A program made the position numbers and the translations under genes. This document shows, piece by piece, positions 17,188 to 25,999 of a stretch of 64,000 nt of DNA. How positions within the stretch are numbered: position 1 is the stretch's first letter; each line of letters opens with the position of its first letter. The notes under the pieces were generated by a model. The model searched no databases. It was not told the DNA's origin and worked only from the letters and a program-made list of their open reading frames with translations. The stretch comes from Paenibacillus xylanexedens (GTDB lineage Bacteria; Bacillota; Bacilli; Paenibacillales; Paenibacillaceae): positions 1,922,001 through 1,986,000 of the forward strand of contig NZ_VEBF01000001.1 in NCBI RefSeq assembly GCF_007676705.1, in the 5' to 3' direction.

Positions 17188-18222
17188 TCATCGACTATAC
17201 TGTTGCATAAAACGTACAGCCGATTGCATTGCCTGTTGTCCAGCTTCACTCTCCAGATCAAATTGATAATCATGTCCCAGCTTCTCCGAAGAGGTTGAGA
17301 AAAACAAGGTTTCCGCATCGACATCAAGGCGCTTCAAGACTTGCGCCAGTTCAACCGATTGACTGGTCAACGGGTCATCATTACCTGAGGTAATAAATGC
17401 AGGCGGGTACTCTGTTGTGGCTTGAAGCACCGTCGACATTTCATCCAAACGTGGATAGTCTTCAAATGTTTTGATTCCTGTATATGACCAGAGAAAGGTC
17501 CGTATGAGCGGAAAACCTGTATTGGCTACGGTACTCAGATTATAGGGACCACAGAATAGAAGAACCCCGCGTAACTCTTCCGGATCAACGGTTGGCGTTA
17601 TATTCATCAGCTTAGCCAGAGATGGATTTGTCACCACGGCTGCGGTCTGACTTGCAATCTGGGCACCGGCCGAATTACCTGCGAGAAATATGTTCTCCGG
17701 GTCACCCTGAAACTCATCGGCATGGTTCTTCACGTAAGTCAAAGCCTGATTCGTCTGAATGACGGGAATGGGATATTTCGTATCCGGTGCGAGCGCATAA
17801 TTCATACTGACGACAACATAACCCTGTTTGGCTAGTTGTATCGCATAATCTGTAATGTCCTCCTTGTCACCCAAGACCCATCCACCGCCATGAACCCACA
17901 GCACTACAGGCAAAGTTTCCGTTGTTACGGAAGGATAATAGATATCCAGCGTACTGTCATTACGACCTTCGTCTGCATAGGGTAGATCCGCAACATGAGT
18001 TATTCCATCCGAGATCATAGCGTCCTTGCGGTTCGTGTCCCGACTAGCAGTCTCAATGAATGATTTTAGTAAAAATACCGTTATTTTCGGTGTCCACTGT
18101 GTACCAACTCCAATAAAACCTATGATCAAGATTAGTACAACGCTGGGAATCCAGTACCGTTTACGTATAAAACCTCTCGTCCCCGCACGTTTCTTTTCCA
18201 ACTTTGGCTGCAATAGCTTCAC
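17188..18222 (-). CDS. Membrane-anchored alpha/beta-hydrolase esterase
   Basis: A 344-residue protein with one N-terminal membrane segment (about residues 24-42) after a Lys/Arg-rich start, so the catalytic domain is probably outside the membrane. The domain is of the HSL/BD-FAE esterase type: oxyanion motif HGGGW (111-115), nucleophile GNSAG with Ser184, acid in the TSGNDDPL segment and His in LGHDYQ. Such enzymes cleave short acyl or acetyl esters. It is monocistronic between nikR and a coiled-coil protein gene. The substrate is unknown. Confidence 0.85.
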   Translation of the reverse strand: MKLLQPKLEKKRAGTRGFIRKRYWIPSVVLILIIGFIGVGTQWTPKITVFLLKSFIETASRDTNRKDAMISDGITHVADLPYADEGRNDSTLDIYYPSVTTETLPVVLWVHGGGWVLGDKEDITDYAIQLAKQGYVVVSMNYALAPDTKYPIPVIQTNQALTYVKNHADEFQGDPENIFLAGNSAGAQIASQTAAVVTNPSLAKLMNITPTVDPEELRGVLLFCGPYNLSTVANTGFPLIRTFLWSYTGIKTFEDYPRLDEMSTVLQATTEYPPAFITSGNDDPLTSQSVELAQVLKRLDVDAETLFFSTSSEKLGHDYQFDLESEAGQQAMQSAVRFMQQYSR

Positions 18223-18293
18223 CTCATTTCATCATCATTGAAGCGTCTTCACATCTAAAGTGGTGTACGTTAGGGATTGAACCGGGTTTCCTA

Positions 18294-19313
18294 TTATTTG
18301 GGTCTCTTGGCGATTTCCTGTCTGACTTTCATGTATGTAGTGGATACTTTTTGCTCCAGTGTGTGGATATGTTGTTTTGAGCCTGCCCACTTCTCCGCTG
18401 CAGAAGCCAAGGCGTTCAATGAGCTGAGTACACGTGACGTTTGGCCTTGCTTCGTGCTCTGTTTGAACTGTTGTAGAGCGTTGGAATATCGTTCTTTAGC
18501 CAGACTCGCCTGTTTTTTAGCCGTTTGAATCTGTTTCTTCGCGGAGTCGGCCCCTGCTAGCATAGCTCGTAAACGTTTTATTTCAGTGCTCTTCCGTTTA
18601 CGTGCTTCAGCAAGTTCCTTTTTCTTGATTCGGATGTCTTCTCTGGCAAGCTTCACAACCGGTCTCAACGTCTCTGCTTGTGTGCGGATCGCTGCACTCC
18701 ATTCCTTATTTTTGATGGCTTTGGCTGCATCCAACTGTCTATTGACTGAACTATAGAGGGCGAATAGTGGTTCATATCGGGCTTGTGTTTGCTTTACCTT
18801 TTCAGCTAGAGCTGCGACCTTCGCGTCATCGGTTTGTCTTATTTCTACACGTAATCGCTCCAATTCCGCGGTATTGCCGGCATGAAGTGTCTTTATTTTT
18901 TGCTCCCAAGCCTGCTCTTGTGTCTTCCAGTTCCCTACTTTCTCGTACGCTCGTTGCAGAGTTAACTTGGTCTGTGTATCGGCTTTGTTCAGAACGGTAT
19001 CCCATGCTTTCTGCGCTGTTACCCCAAGATCAATGCTCGCAGCCTCGGCTGCCGAAGCAAAATACACCGTGCCTGCGCTGAACAGAATCACAAGCCCTAG
19101 GAGAAAGCGTGACCTCACTATAAGATGGGTGAATGATCGCTTACCATGTTTGCCTTTCCTATGATCCAACATGTCACTATGGCTAGCTGCTACTGGAGAA
19201 GTGGATGAGGATGGGATGAAGTCATGTCCTCCAGCTCGTGCTAATAGGGAAGAATGGCAACATGCTTTTCCCTCCTGATCATTTATCGTTCCCTTCCACA
19301 CTTTTGTTTGCAT
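18294..19313 (-). CDS. Secreted coiled-coil protein
   Basis: Up to 339 residues. A hydrophobic segment, FLLGLVILFSAGTVYFASAAEA, resembles a signal peptide preceded by basic residues; from about residue 95 onward the sequence is Lys/Glu/Ala/Gln-rich heptads typical of long coiled coil. The start is uncertain. The ATG at 19313 has a modest AGGGTG site but yields an odd 47-residue Cys/Ser-rich lead; the in-frame ATG at 19172 gives a normal signal peptide but lacks a clear ribosome site. An out-of-frame 14-codon ORF at 19220-19264 has a strong AGGAGGG. No function assigned. Confidence 0.6.
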   Translation of the reverse strand: MQTKVWKGTINDQEGKACCHSSLLARAGGHDFIPSSSTSPVAASHSDMLDHRKGKHGKRSFTHLIVRSRFLLGLVILFSAGTVYFASAAEAASIDLGVTAQKAWDTVLNKADTQTKLTLQRAYEKVGNWKTQEQAWEQKIKTLHAGNTAELERLRVEIRQTDDAKVAALAEKVKQTQARYEPLFALYSSVNRQLDAAKAIKNKEWSAAIRTQAETLRPVVKLAREDIRIKKKELAEARKRKSTEIKRLRAMLAGADSAKKQIQTAKKQASLAKERYSNALQQFKQSTKQGQTSRVLSSLNALASAAEKWAGSKQHIHTLEQKVSTTYMKVRQEIAKRPK

Positions 19314-19442
19314 GCATTCCTACACCCTTTCTTCAAAATATTTGGAAGATATTAAGCCGTCTGATCCTCTGTGCTGTGCATTTCGAGCAATTCCACGTCC
19401 ATTTCCTTGCAGCAGAAATAGCTATCGAAATTAGCGAACGAC

Positions 19443-19490
19443 AAAAAAGCACCCGCAAGTCAGGCATTTGCCTGCTCTTACGGGTGCTTC
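19443..19490 (-). terminator. Terminator of the second ABC module
   Basis: On the minus strand, AAGCACCCGTAAGAGCAGGC, a short loop, then the pairing strand GCCTGACTTGCGGGTGCTT and TTTTT. It lies downstream of the large permease gene that ends at 19668. Confidence 0.88.
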
Positions 19491-19667
19491 CCTCATAAGC
19501 CGTTCCATATGAGATTCGATTGAACGAGTCGCTCGAACCTTTCCTTTTTCTAATATATTCCATTCGCTGTATCTGGTCAAGTCGTACTGGTCTCACTGGT
19601 TGAATATCCACCTTCGATTAACGGGAGAACCCTTTCCGCTTATAGTTAACAACTGATACAGCTCAAC

Positions 19668-21695
19668 TTATTGATTGACCAAAATAGCTTTCATTTCCTC
19701 GGTCAGATCCTCTTCTTTCAGCATCATATAGATGTTCTCGCCACGAGTTACATTCAACTTGATCTGATAGATGGTATCTTTCTCTGTTAGATAACCAGAA
19801 CGTTGACGATTGAGTAGATCGCTAATGATTTTTTTGTTTTTGGTCGCGACCTGCTTCTTGATGCTAAGACTCCCATCGATATATTCTGACTGCGGAGTGG
19901 CCCACTGAAGCGAACCCGGACTGTTGATCTCTTGCTTCACAAACTGAGCGGAGACAATCTCGTCTGCCTGGACAAGCAACTGATCGTATAATTTGTTCTC
20001 CTTCAGCCAAGCCAACACCCGATCATAGCTAGGTTTGATCTCAAAATTCCACATCTCTTTCGGTTGAAATGGATCTTTTGAAGACGAATCCTGATTCATC
20101 TCCGCGTAGGCAAACGACTGCCACGGGGAGCGCTGTTCTTCATAGGTCTGATCCAAAATGTCCTGTTTCAACAATGCTTTGAACTCACGGACTTGCTCCG
20201 GATTGCTAATATAAACCTTCCGGTATGAACTTATGGCAGAGCGAATGCCGAAACTTAATGCATCTTCATCCAGCTTATACGTTTCAAAGGCGACTCTTTT
20301 GTAATCCTGGGACTGTTTCAGAGCCATTAATTCCTGATGGAATTCGGCTTCTGGAATATAGTATTTACGTTTCATCACTTTGCCGTTATCCAGCTTGTAG
20401 TTAATAAATATATACTCATCATTACGCATACCTGTATTGATCGGATCATTCAGTAAAGGAAGATCGGAATCCACAATTTTTTGATGAAGAGCGATAACTG
20501 CCCCCATGTATTCCGGATCATTAGAATAGAGGTGAGCATCGCCCTTTTTCTGACTGACACCGTTACTGTAGGTATAACTTTCCCCACCAAGCTTGATGCT
20601 GTTCACCTTGCTCATTTCAGGCACTCGAGCGGCGTATCCATTCCAGTCGGCAATAGGTACGTACAGTATCAGACCAGCGATGATACCATATAGAATCAGC
20701 TTGGGCAGCAGCCTGCTGCTCCAGATCAGCCATGTTTTGCGAATAATCATCTCGGCAACGATATAACCTACAATTCCGCCGAGGATATATCCGAAGGTTC
20801 CCCATCCAGCTGATCCTTTTGGAGCAATCTTTGTAAAGTAACCTCCGCCAATCAGAACCAATGTAAACATCAATCCAAAGCGGAATATAGGTTTTATAAG
20901 CTTAAACGTAACTGCTTGCGTAGCAGATTCAACCTGTCTTCTCGCATAGAGCACATAAGTCAGCGGAATAAACAGGATTGCAAATATCGCATAGATAATT
21001 AACTCCTGACGGATTACAGGGAGGATACTGATCGAACCCACGCGCAGGACAAGTGAGAGTTTCTCCGCATTAAAGCCCACTTCTTCAAAAGCATATCCGA
21101 GCAAATAATGCTGGAGATGAAGTGACATAATGAACCACACGACAACAGGTAACAAGACGAGCGCGTACACGGTGAGTCCCTGCAATACAGATTGACCAAT
21201 ACACATGCCGACCGCCACAGTTAGCATGAACATAAACAGCGAGTAGATACTCATGCTCAAGCCCCACATCCAGATTGTACTGCCATCGAACAGAAACGCA
21301 GGTTGATCCAGTACCGCCCATACCAAGCCGGTAATCGCAGTTGTAATCCAGATTGGAATCAGGATCATGGCAAATCCGGTCAACAGATTCACCGTTAACA
21401 GATGTTTACGACGTAACGGCAAACTATGGAACAGATCCGAAGGTGCACCAGATTGAACATAGCGGAAAAGAAAGATACCCGCAGCTACCGGCAGTGTAAT
21501 GGCGAACAAAATCTGCACTTCACCATTAGCCTGAAACAAACTTGTAATCTGTTGTGGCACATCCCTGTACTCGGTAGCGATATATAACGGAAGTGAGAAC
21601 AACAATGTGATGAGATATAAAATGCCTATCCATCCATGCTGTCTGAAATTTTGGATCAGGATGCCCCGGTTACAGAACAATCGGTTGAATATCAT
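19668..21695 (-). CDS. Large ABC transporter permease, YtrC/D-like
   Basis: A 675-residue membrane protein. The ATG at 21695 (MIFNRLFCNRG) has TGGAGG 9 nt upstream; an ATG at 21716 would include that site. The N-terminal ~370 residues contain about ten hydrophobic segments with the SDLFHSLPLRRKHLL motif seen in Firmicute ABC-2 permeases. The C-terminal ~300 residues are a soluble domain, with two Y/K-rich repeats, that resembles the extracytoplasmic part of DUF6449-type permeases. It overlaps the ATPase gene by 26 bases. Probably exports or senses cell-wall-active compounds; the substrate is not evident. Confidence 0.75.
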   Translation of the reverse strand: MIFNRLFCNRGILIQNFRQHGWIGILYLITLLFSLPLYIATEYRDVPQQITSLFQANGEVQILFAITLPVAAGIFLFRYVQSGAPSDLFHSLPLRRKHLLTVNLLTGFAMILIPIWITTAITGLVWAVLDQPAFLFDGSTIWMWGLSMSIYSLFMFMLTVAVGMCIGQSVLQGLTVYALVLLPVVVWFIMSLHLQHYLLGYAFEEVGFNAEKLSLVLRVGSISILPVIRQELIIYAIFAILFIPLTYVLYARRQVESATQAVTFKLIKPIFRFGLMFTLVLIGGGYFTKIAPKGSAGWGTFGYILGGIVGYIVAEMIIRKTWLIWSSRLLPKLILYGIIAGLILYVPIADWNGYAARVPEMSKVNSIKLGGESYTYSNGVSQKKGDAHLYSNDPEYMGAVIALHQKIVDSDLPLLNDPINTGMRNDEYIFINYKLDNGKVMKRKYYIPEAEFHQELMALKQSQDYKRVAFETYKLDEDALSFGIRSAISSYRKVYISNPEQVREFKALLKQDILDQTYEEQRSPWQSFAYAEMNQDSSSKDPFQPKEMWNFEIKPSYDRVLAWLKENKLYDQLLVQADEIVSAQFVKQEINSPGSLQWATPQSEYIDGSLSIKKQVATKNKKIISDLLNRQRSGYLTEKDTIYQIKLNVTRGENIYMMLKEEDLTEEMKAILVNQ

Positions 21696-22572
21696 ACCCT
21701 GCGTCCTCCATTTCATAGATAAAGATTTCTTCGAGCGTCAGAGGCAGTACATCCAGCAGGTACGGATCATGTATACGGAATTGATCCGTTACCTGTTGTC
21801 GGTTGCCTTTGACAATGTACAGGGATACGCTTCCCCGTTTCTCTTCATGCAAAATATCAATCTGCTCCTCCATGGCTTTGGCATGGTCCGGGTGGCGGAA
21901 AGCAACCTGGATTTTATGCGTATCCGCCTTCAGATCATCGAGATCCTTCTCTACTATAATTCGGCCTTTATGCATAATCGCCACATGGTCACATAGATCT
22001 TCGATCTCACGCAAGTTGTGCGACGAGATGACAATGGTTACTTGACGCTCAGCCGCTTCCTGGAACAGCAAGTTTTTAATCTGCTGGCGCATGACAGGGT
22101 CAAGGCCATCTATCGGCTCATCCATCAGCAGCACTTCAGGCATACAGCTAAGTCCCAGCCATACGGCTGCCTGACGGCGCATGCCTTTGGACATGCGATG
22201 CAGCTTGCGTTTCACATCGAGTTTGAACACGGTAGCCAGTTGTTTGAACCGTTCCTCATTCCAGCGCGGATATACAGAACGATAAAATGCAGCCATCTGA
22301 GTAATTGAGGATTGCGGGAAAAAGTAGGGCGAATCTGCCATAAAAATTGTGCGGCCTTTGAGATCCATATTTTCATAAATTTCAGTATCCTCGATACGAA
22401 CAGTTCCGCTGTCCTGACGGTAAATACCAGCTATCATTTTGAGCAGCGATGTCTTGCCTGCCCCGTTGGAACCGAGCAAACCATAGATCGATCCCTTATG
22501 TATGTGCATCGTTACGCCATCCACTGCCTTCTCCTGTTCAAACGCTTTGACGACTTGATTCAGCTCAATCAT
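21670..22572 (-). CDS. ABC transporter ATP-binding protein
   Basis: A 300-residue ATPase: Walker A GSNGAGKTS, a divergent signature MSKGMRRQAAVW, Walker B VLLMDEPIDGLDP and switch ISSHNLREIE. A C-terminal ~85-residue extension follows, as in the YtrB/bacitracin-type family. AAGGAGGAG precedes the ATG. It overlaps both neighbours by a few bases, so regulator, ATPase and permease form one translationally coupled unit. It parallels the 3196-4273 module. Confidence 0.9.
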   Translation of the reverse strand: MIELNQVVKAFEQEKAVDGVTMHIHKGSIYGLLGSNGAGKTSLLKMIAGIYRQDSGTVRIEDTEIYENMDLKGRTIFMADSPYFFPQSSITQMAAFYRSVYPRWNEERFKQLATVFKLDVKRKLHRMSKGMRRQAAVWLGLSCMPEVLLMDEPIDGLDPVMRQQIKNLLFQEAAERQVTIVISSHNLREIEDLCDHVAIMHKGRIIVEKDLDDLKADTHKIQVAFRHPDHAKAMEEQIDILHEEKRGSVSLYIVKGNRQQVTDQFRIHDPYLLDVLPLTLEEIFIYEMEDAGYDIQPIVL

Positions 22573-22954
22573 GAGGCTCCTCCTTCTCTATACGGGCCAT
22601 CGCTTCCTCAAACAAAAGCATCATATCCGCCTTGGTCAAACCGGAATACGAAGCTTCTGCAATCAGCTTCACCAGAGATTCTCTGATCTCATCTCTCATA
22701 GCTTCATTCGGATGTTCCACAGATGATGATACGAAGCTCCCTTTTCCCTGCAAAGAATAGATGTAACCTTCACGTTCAAGCTCACGATATGCCTTCTGAA
22801 TCGTATTCGGATTCACAGTCAGCTGCGTAGATAATGCACGAACGGAAGGAAGCTGCTCATCGGGCTTGAGAATTCCGTATACGATCATTTCTTTGACTTT
22901 GTCCACCAGTTGCTCGTAGATCGCCTTACGGCTGCGTACATCTAATTCGAACAT
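22565..22954 (-). CDS. GntR-family repressor, YtrA subfamily (second)
   Basis: A 129-residue winged-helix regulator: AIYEQLVDKVKEMIVYG, LPSVRALSTQLTVNPNTIQKAYRELE, then a short helical tail; no effector domain. AAGGAGGTG precedes the ATG. It heads the ATPase/permease operon, and a perfect 9-bp-arm inverted repeat (23090-23120) overlaps its promoter. Compared with the first GntR gene in this window the recognition helix is nearly the same (INPNTVQRTFQELE versus VNPNTIQKAYRELE), yet the operators differ. Confidence 0.92.
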   Translation of the reverse strand: MFELDVRSRKAIYEQLVDKVKEMIVYGILKPDEQLPSVRALSTQLTVNPNTIQKAYRELEREGYIYSLQGKGSFVSSSVEHPNEAMRDEIRESLVKLIAEASYSGLTKADMMLLFEEAMARIEKEEPHD

Positions 22955-23089
22955 CCCGCACCTCCTTTCTGTACATGTGTGAAATAACCTATGGGTTTAA
23001 ATGACTGTATCTGAGGTGTATGTGCAAATATCTGAGGTGTAGAGTAATAAGGTAATAGCCAAGATCTGTGTAGCCAACTTCAAGGTGTA

Positions 23090-23133
23090 TTAACTGTACT
23101 ATTATTATTAATACAGTTAAATCAGATTGTCAA
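23090..23133 (-). promoter_or_regulatory. Promoter with perfect GntR operator
   Basis: On the minus strand, TTGACA (23128-23133) and TAATAA (23105-23110) are spaced 17 bp. A perfect inverted repeat TTAACTGTA (23090-23098) N13 TACAGTTAA (23112-23120) spans the -10 element. This is the expected operator of the GntR gene that it drives. Confidence 0.82.
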
Positions 23134-23656
23134 CAGTTGACTTTGACTTCTGGTTTTATTCGGAGTACGTTAAAGAGAGATAGAACATATGGTTAATTAG
23201 ACATATCGAGCTAGTTGGATTAGATTCATTTCGGCTAAGGCCGGGGGATGATCATGATCAGGGTCGTATTCACATCAGATGAGGCAAAACGGGGTATTTG
23301 AAGCGATGCGGTTACTTGAAGTGATACGTCTACCCGAAACCTTTGCTGCTTTACCGCTTTTGACAGGATTACACACAAAGGTTGTTCAGGTCTTTCCCCT
23401 TCCGTTATGATGGAGATGGAATATTGTTCGATAATCACTGGCTTTAAGTTCGGGGCACAAACGAGCTACTCTGCAGGGATCGGGTGAAAGACTCGGCCCG
23501 TTATTCATTTGGTTTGTAGGTAAAAAATCCGATGGCCGATATATGATTAGCGTTGATGGCGTCGAGGCAGTCCTCAGCCTTTTCAATCGTTAATCTGTTC
23601 GTTTCGTTTGAAGTGCAAGCTCTTACTGTCCGCACTGAGCATACATATTGTAGATA

Positions 23657-23822
23657 TGTCTTTCAAAAGGTGGACACGGACATGAGAACTCAACCTGGAA
23701 TTGATATTCTACATATAGATCATTCATAACGTTATAACCATATATTCTCTATATATAGTGTTTCATTTTCTTGAATGGAGATAGTGCCTTTTTAGAAAAA
23801 AGTGTCCACTCTTTGAAAGACA
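23657..23822. repeat. 166-bp segment with 21-bp terminal inverted repeats
   Basis: The left end TGTCTTTCAAAAGGTGGACAC (23657-23677, one base more than fits a 20-base limit if quoted whole elsewhere) pairs with the right end at 23802-23822; 19 of 21 positions match. The interior is AT-rich and non-coding. It resembles a miniature inverted-repeat element, though no target duplication is visible; a long stem-loop RNA is the alternative. Confidence 0.5.
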
Positions 23823-23920
23823 AAATTGCGAGAAATGTCCTTTTCACAAGGACATTATATTATCGAATTTAATTCATATAAGTTAAACTATTCACGAAAT
23901 GTATGAGGCTTAACTAAGCG

Positions 23921-23985
23921 AAAGATGCGGAGCAACAACTTTCTTCAAGCAAGATGCTTCGGAAGCATCCGCTACGCCTCTAATA
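23921..23985 (+). repeat. Dispersed intergenic repeat, partial copy 3
   Basis: GCGGAGC...ACTTTCTTCAAGCAAG...CTTCGGAAGCAT...CGCCTCTAATACC aligns with the first half of the elements at 6221-6351 and 37938-38070, but the large second hairpin is missing. It lies in the leader of mqnB. Confidence 0.45.
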
Positions 23986-24005
23986 CCTCATAAGGAGAAT
24001 CCGAG

Positions 24006-24908
24006 ATGAATGAACATATACAGGATAAAGAGCAGAATAACAAATCAAACGTATCACTTGAAACTAGTGAACAACAGGAAGAATTAAGCGGGGCAACAAT
24101 TTCAGATACTAGTCTAGTCCAAGCAAGTTCGTCACAACGTGTGTTAATTGTAACCGCGGTTGATGCGGAGAAAGATGCGGTCCTCCGTGGTTTGGGAGAC
24201 ACGGGCGCGGAACGATTTGACGTCATTGCTGCGGGCGTTGGCCCAGCCTCGGCCGCAGCGGGTACAGCCGCTACATTGGCATATGCCGTAGCGGCTGCAA
24301 GCACGAGTGCGTTGGCGCAGGGTGCCACCGCGCCAAGCACATCCGATGTGGCACAGACATCTGCCACATCTTCAAGGCCGGGGCCCCTTGCCGGAGCCGG
24401 ATCTTCACCAGCCTACATGCTGGTGATCAGTGCCGGCATCGGCGGCGGGTTCCCCGGCCGGGCAGACGTCGGCTCCCTCGTGGTAGCCGACGCCATGGTT
24501 GCCGCCGATCTGGGCTCGCAGACGCCAGACGGCTTCCTTCGTGTGGACGAGCTCGGATTCGGCTCGTCCATTGTGGCGGCGGACGCGGAGCTTGCCGCTC
24601 GCCTGCGCCATGAGCTGCAGCGGGCCGGGCTCGCTGTCAGCGGAGGCACTGCGGTCACCGTATCCACGGCGACCGGAACCGCGGAGACGGCAGCGGAGCT
24701 ATTGCGCCGCGTGCCGGATGCTGCCGCCGAAGGTATGGAAGGCTTCGGCGTGGCAACGGCTGCCCAGCAGTTCGGCGTGCCAGCACTCGAACTGAGGGCC
24801 ATCTCCAACGCGGTCGGTCCACGCGACCGCGACGCTTGGCGCATCAAGGATGCCCTCGATGCGCTTCAGGCTGCAAGTTCCATTTTACGGGAGGTTATTA
24901 CATCATGA
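24006..24908 (+). CDS. mqnB: Futalosine hydrolase
   Basis: A 300-residue nucleosidase that removes hypoxanthine from futalosine, second stage of the futalosine route to menaquinone. Family features: VLIVTAVDAEKDAVLRGL, VIAAGVGPASAAAGTAA, ISAGIGGGF, GSLVVADAMVAADLGSQTPDGF and the C-terminal GMEGFGVATAA with RAISNAVGPRD. AAGGAG precedes the ATG. It is longer than the usual ~220-230 residues because of a ~42-residue polar N-terminal lead and a ~40-residue Ala/Ser/Thr-rich insertion (about 97-137). Bases 24160-24850 are clearly GC-richer than the flanks. It overlaps mqnD by 4 bases. Confidence 0.9.
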   Translation: MNEHIQDKEQNNKSNVSLETSEQQEELSGATISDTSLVQASSSQRVLIVTAVDAEKDAVLRGLGDTGAERFDVIAAGVGPASAAAGTAATLAYAVAAASTSALAQGATAPSTSDVAQTSATSSRPGPLAGAGSSPAYMLVISAGIGGGFPGRADVGSLVVADAMVAADLGSQTPDGFLRVDELGFGSSIVAADAELAARLRHELQRAGLAVSGGTAVTVSTATGTAETAAELLRRVPDAAAEGMEGFGVATAAQQFGVPALELRAISNAVGPRDRDAWRIKDALDALQAASSILREVITS

Positions 24909-25747
24909 AAATTGCATTTTCCCCTTGTCCAAATGATACATTTATCTTTCACGCGTGGGTGCACGGATTGATCCCGGGCGCACCTGAGCTGGATGTCCGT
25001 TATGCTGATATTGATATTACCAATGGCCTGGCGGCGAATCCGGATGGACCAGATACACCTGAAGTGATGAAAATATCTTATGCAGCATTGCCATACGTGC
25101 TGTCTGACTATGCTCTGCTACCCGCTGGAGGCGCACTCGGCAGAGGATGTGGTCCGCTGGTTCTGACTGCTAACGGTACCACGGATCCCAGCTATCTGTC
25201 TGGACGGCGGGTTGCTGTGCCGAGCGAGCGCTCAACAGCTTATCTATTATTCCGTCTGTGGGCAGCACAAAATGTTCCTGGCGGTGTAGGCGAAATTGTT
25301 GTCATGCCATTCGACCAGATCATGCCTGCTGTTCGAGACGGCAAGATCGATGCCGGACTTGTCATCCATGAAGCACGCTTCACGTACCAGAACTATAATC
25401 TTAAGCTGATGACAGATCTCGGGAACTGGTGGGAAAGTGACACAGGTCTTCCGATCCCGCTTGGAGCGATCATCGCACGTCGCAACATGGATGCTCACGC
25501 CCTCGCCGGCTGGGCACGTGCCTCCGTTGAATATGCATGGGCGCACCCGGATGAGTCGAGAGCATACGTTATGGAACACGCACAAGAAATGGACCCTGAC
25601 GTAGCTGCACAGCATATCGGCCTGTACGTCAATGAATTCAGCGCCAACCTGGGTGATGATGGTTATGGTGCGATTACTGCACTGCTTGGGCGTGCGATGA
25701 AAGAAGGACTCGTTCCCGAGTTCGATCTTGATTTGTTGCGGATCTAA
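24905..25747 (+). CDS. mqnD: 1,4-dihydroxy-6-naphthoate synthase
   Basis: A 280-residue enzyme converting cyclic dehypoxanthine futalosine to 1,4-dihydroxy-6-naphthoate in the futalosine menaquinone route. MKIAFSPCPNDTFIFHAW is the family's N-terminal motif; ALLPAGGALGRGCGPLV and GLVIHEARFTYQ follow. The ATG at 24905 overlaps the mqnB stop (ATGA), with GGGAGG inside mqnB, so translation is coupled; a frame-open start at 24836 is rejected. The other mqn genes are not in the window. Confidence 0.95.
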   Translation: MKIAFSPCPNDTFIFHAWVHGLIPGAPELDVRYADIDITNGLAANPDGPDTPEVMKISYAALPYVLSDYALLPAGGALGRGCGPLVLTANGTTDPSYLSGRRVAVPSERSTAYLLFRLWAAQNVPGGVGEIVVMPFDQIMPAVRDGKIDAGLVIHEARFTYQNYNLKLMTDLGNWWESDTGLPIPLGAIIARRNMDAHALAGWARASVEYAWAHPDESRAYVMEHAQEMDPDVAAQHIGLYVNEFSANLGDDGYGAITALLGRAMKEGLVPEFDLDLLRI

Positions 25748-25801
25748 CATGTATTTATTTAAAACATTTAATTTTTTTCAGCTAAGTCCGTACGCTCTAA
25801 A

Positions 25802-25999
25802 TCTAACGAACCTAATGCACCTTATTCAGCCGAATATCATGCTACAAAAATTCTAACGAATCCCAGACACTCTATTCAGCTGGAAATGGGCCATATCGCC
25901 GACCAACTCGCTTAATTCCATACAATAACGCTTCTACGATTCGTTAGAAATTGGTATGTGCGCATTGTCAGCGAATAGCGTGTGCTCGGTTCGTTAGAG
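25802..25999. repeat. ~200-bp imperfect inverted repeat of CTAACGAAYC units
   Basis: The left arm (25802-25885) has two units beginning CTAACGAACC (25803) and CTAACGAATC (25853), 50 bp apart, each followed by a TATTCAGC-like block. The right arm (25922-25999) is the diverged reverse complement, with GATTCGTTAG (25938) and GGTTCGTTAG (25988). The two arms face each other across about 36 bp and could fold into a long stem. Confidence 0.65.

Larger units (their letters stand above)
23134..24005. other. Long intergenic region with inverted-repeat segment
   Basis: About 870 bp upstream of mqnB without a supported gene; two overlapping minus-strand frames at 23235-23586 show no ribosome site or recognisable protein. 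The region contains the 166-bp inverted-repeat segment at 23657-23822, a partial dispersed repeat at 23921-23985, and TATGAGG (23903-23909)/CCTCATA (23987-23993), which could pair just before the AAGGAG of mqnB. Confidence 0.55.

Noticed and set aside
23235..23586. Two overlapping minus-strand frames of 66-67 codons
   Set aside because: No ribosome site, no family resemblance, and they overlap each other in a repeat-rich intergenic region.
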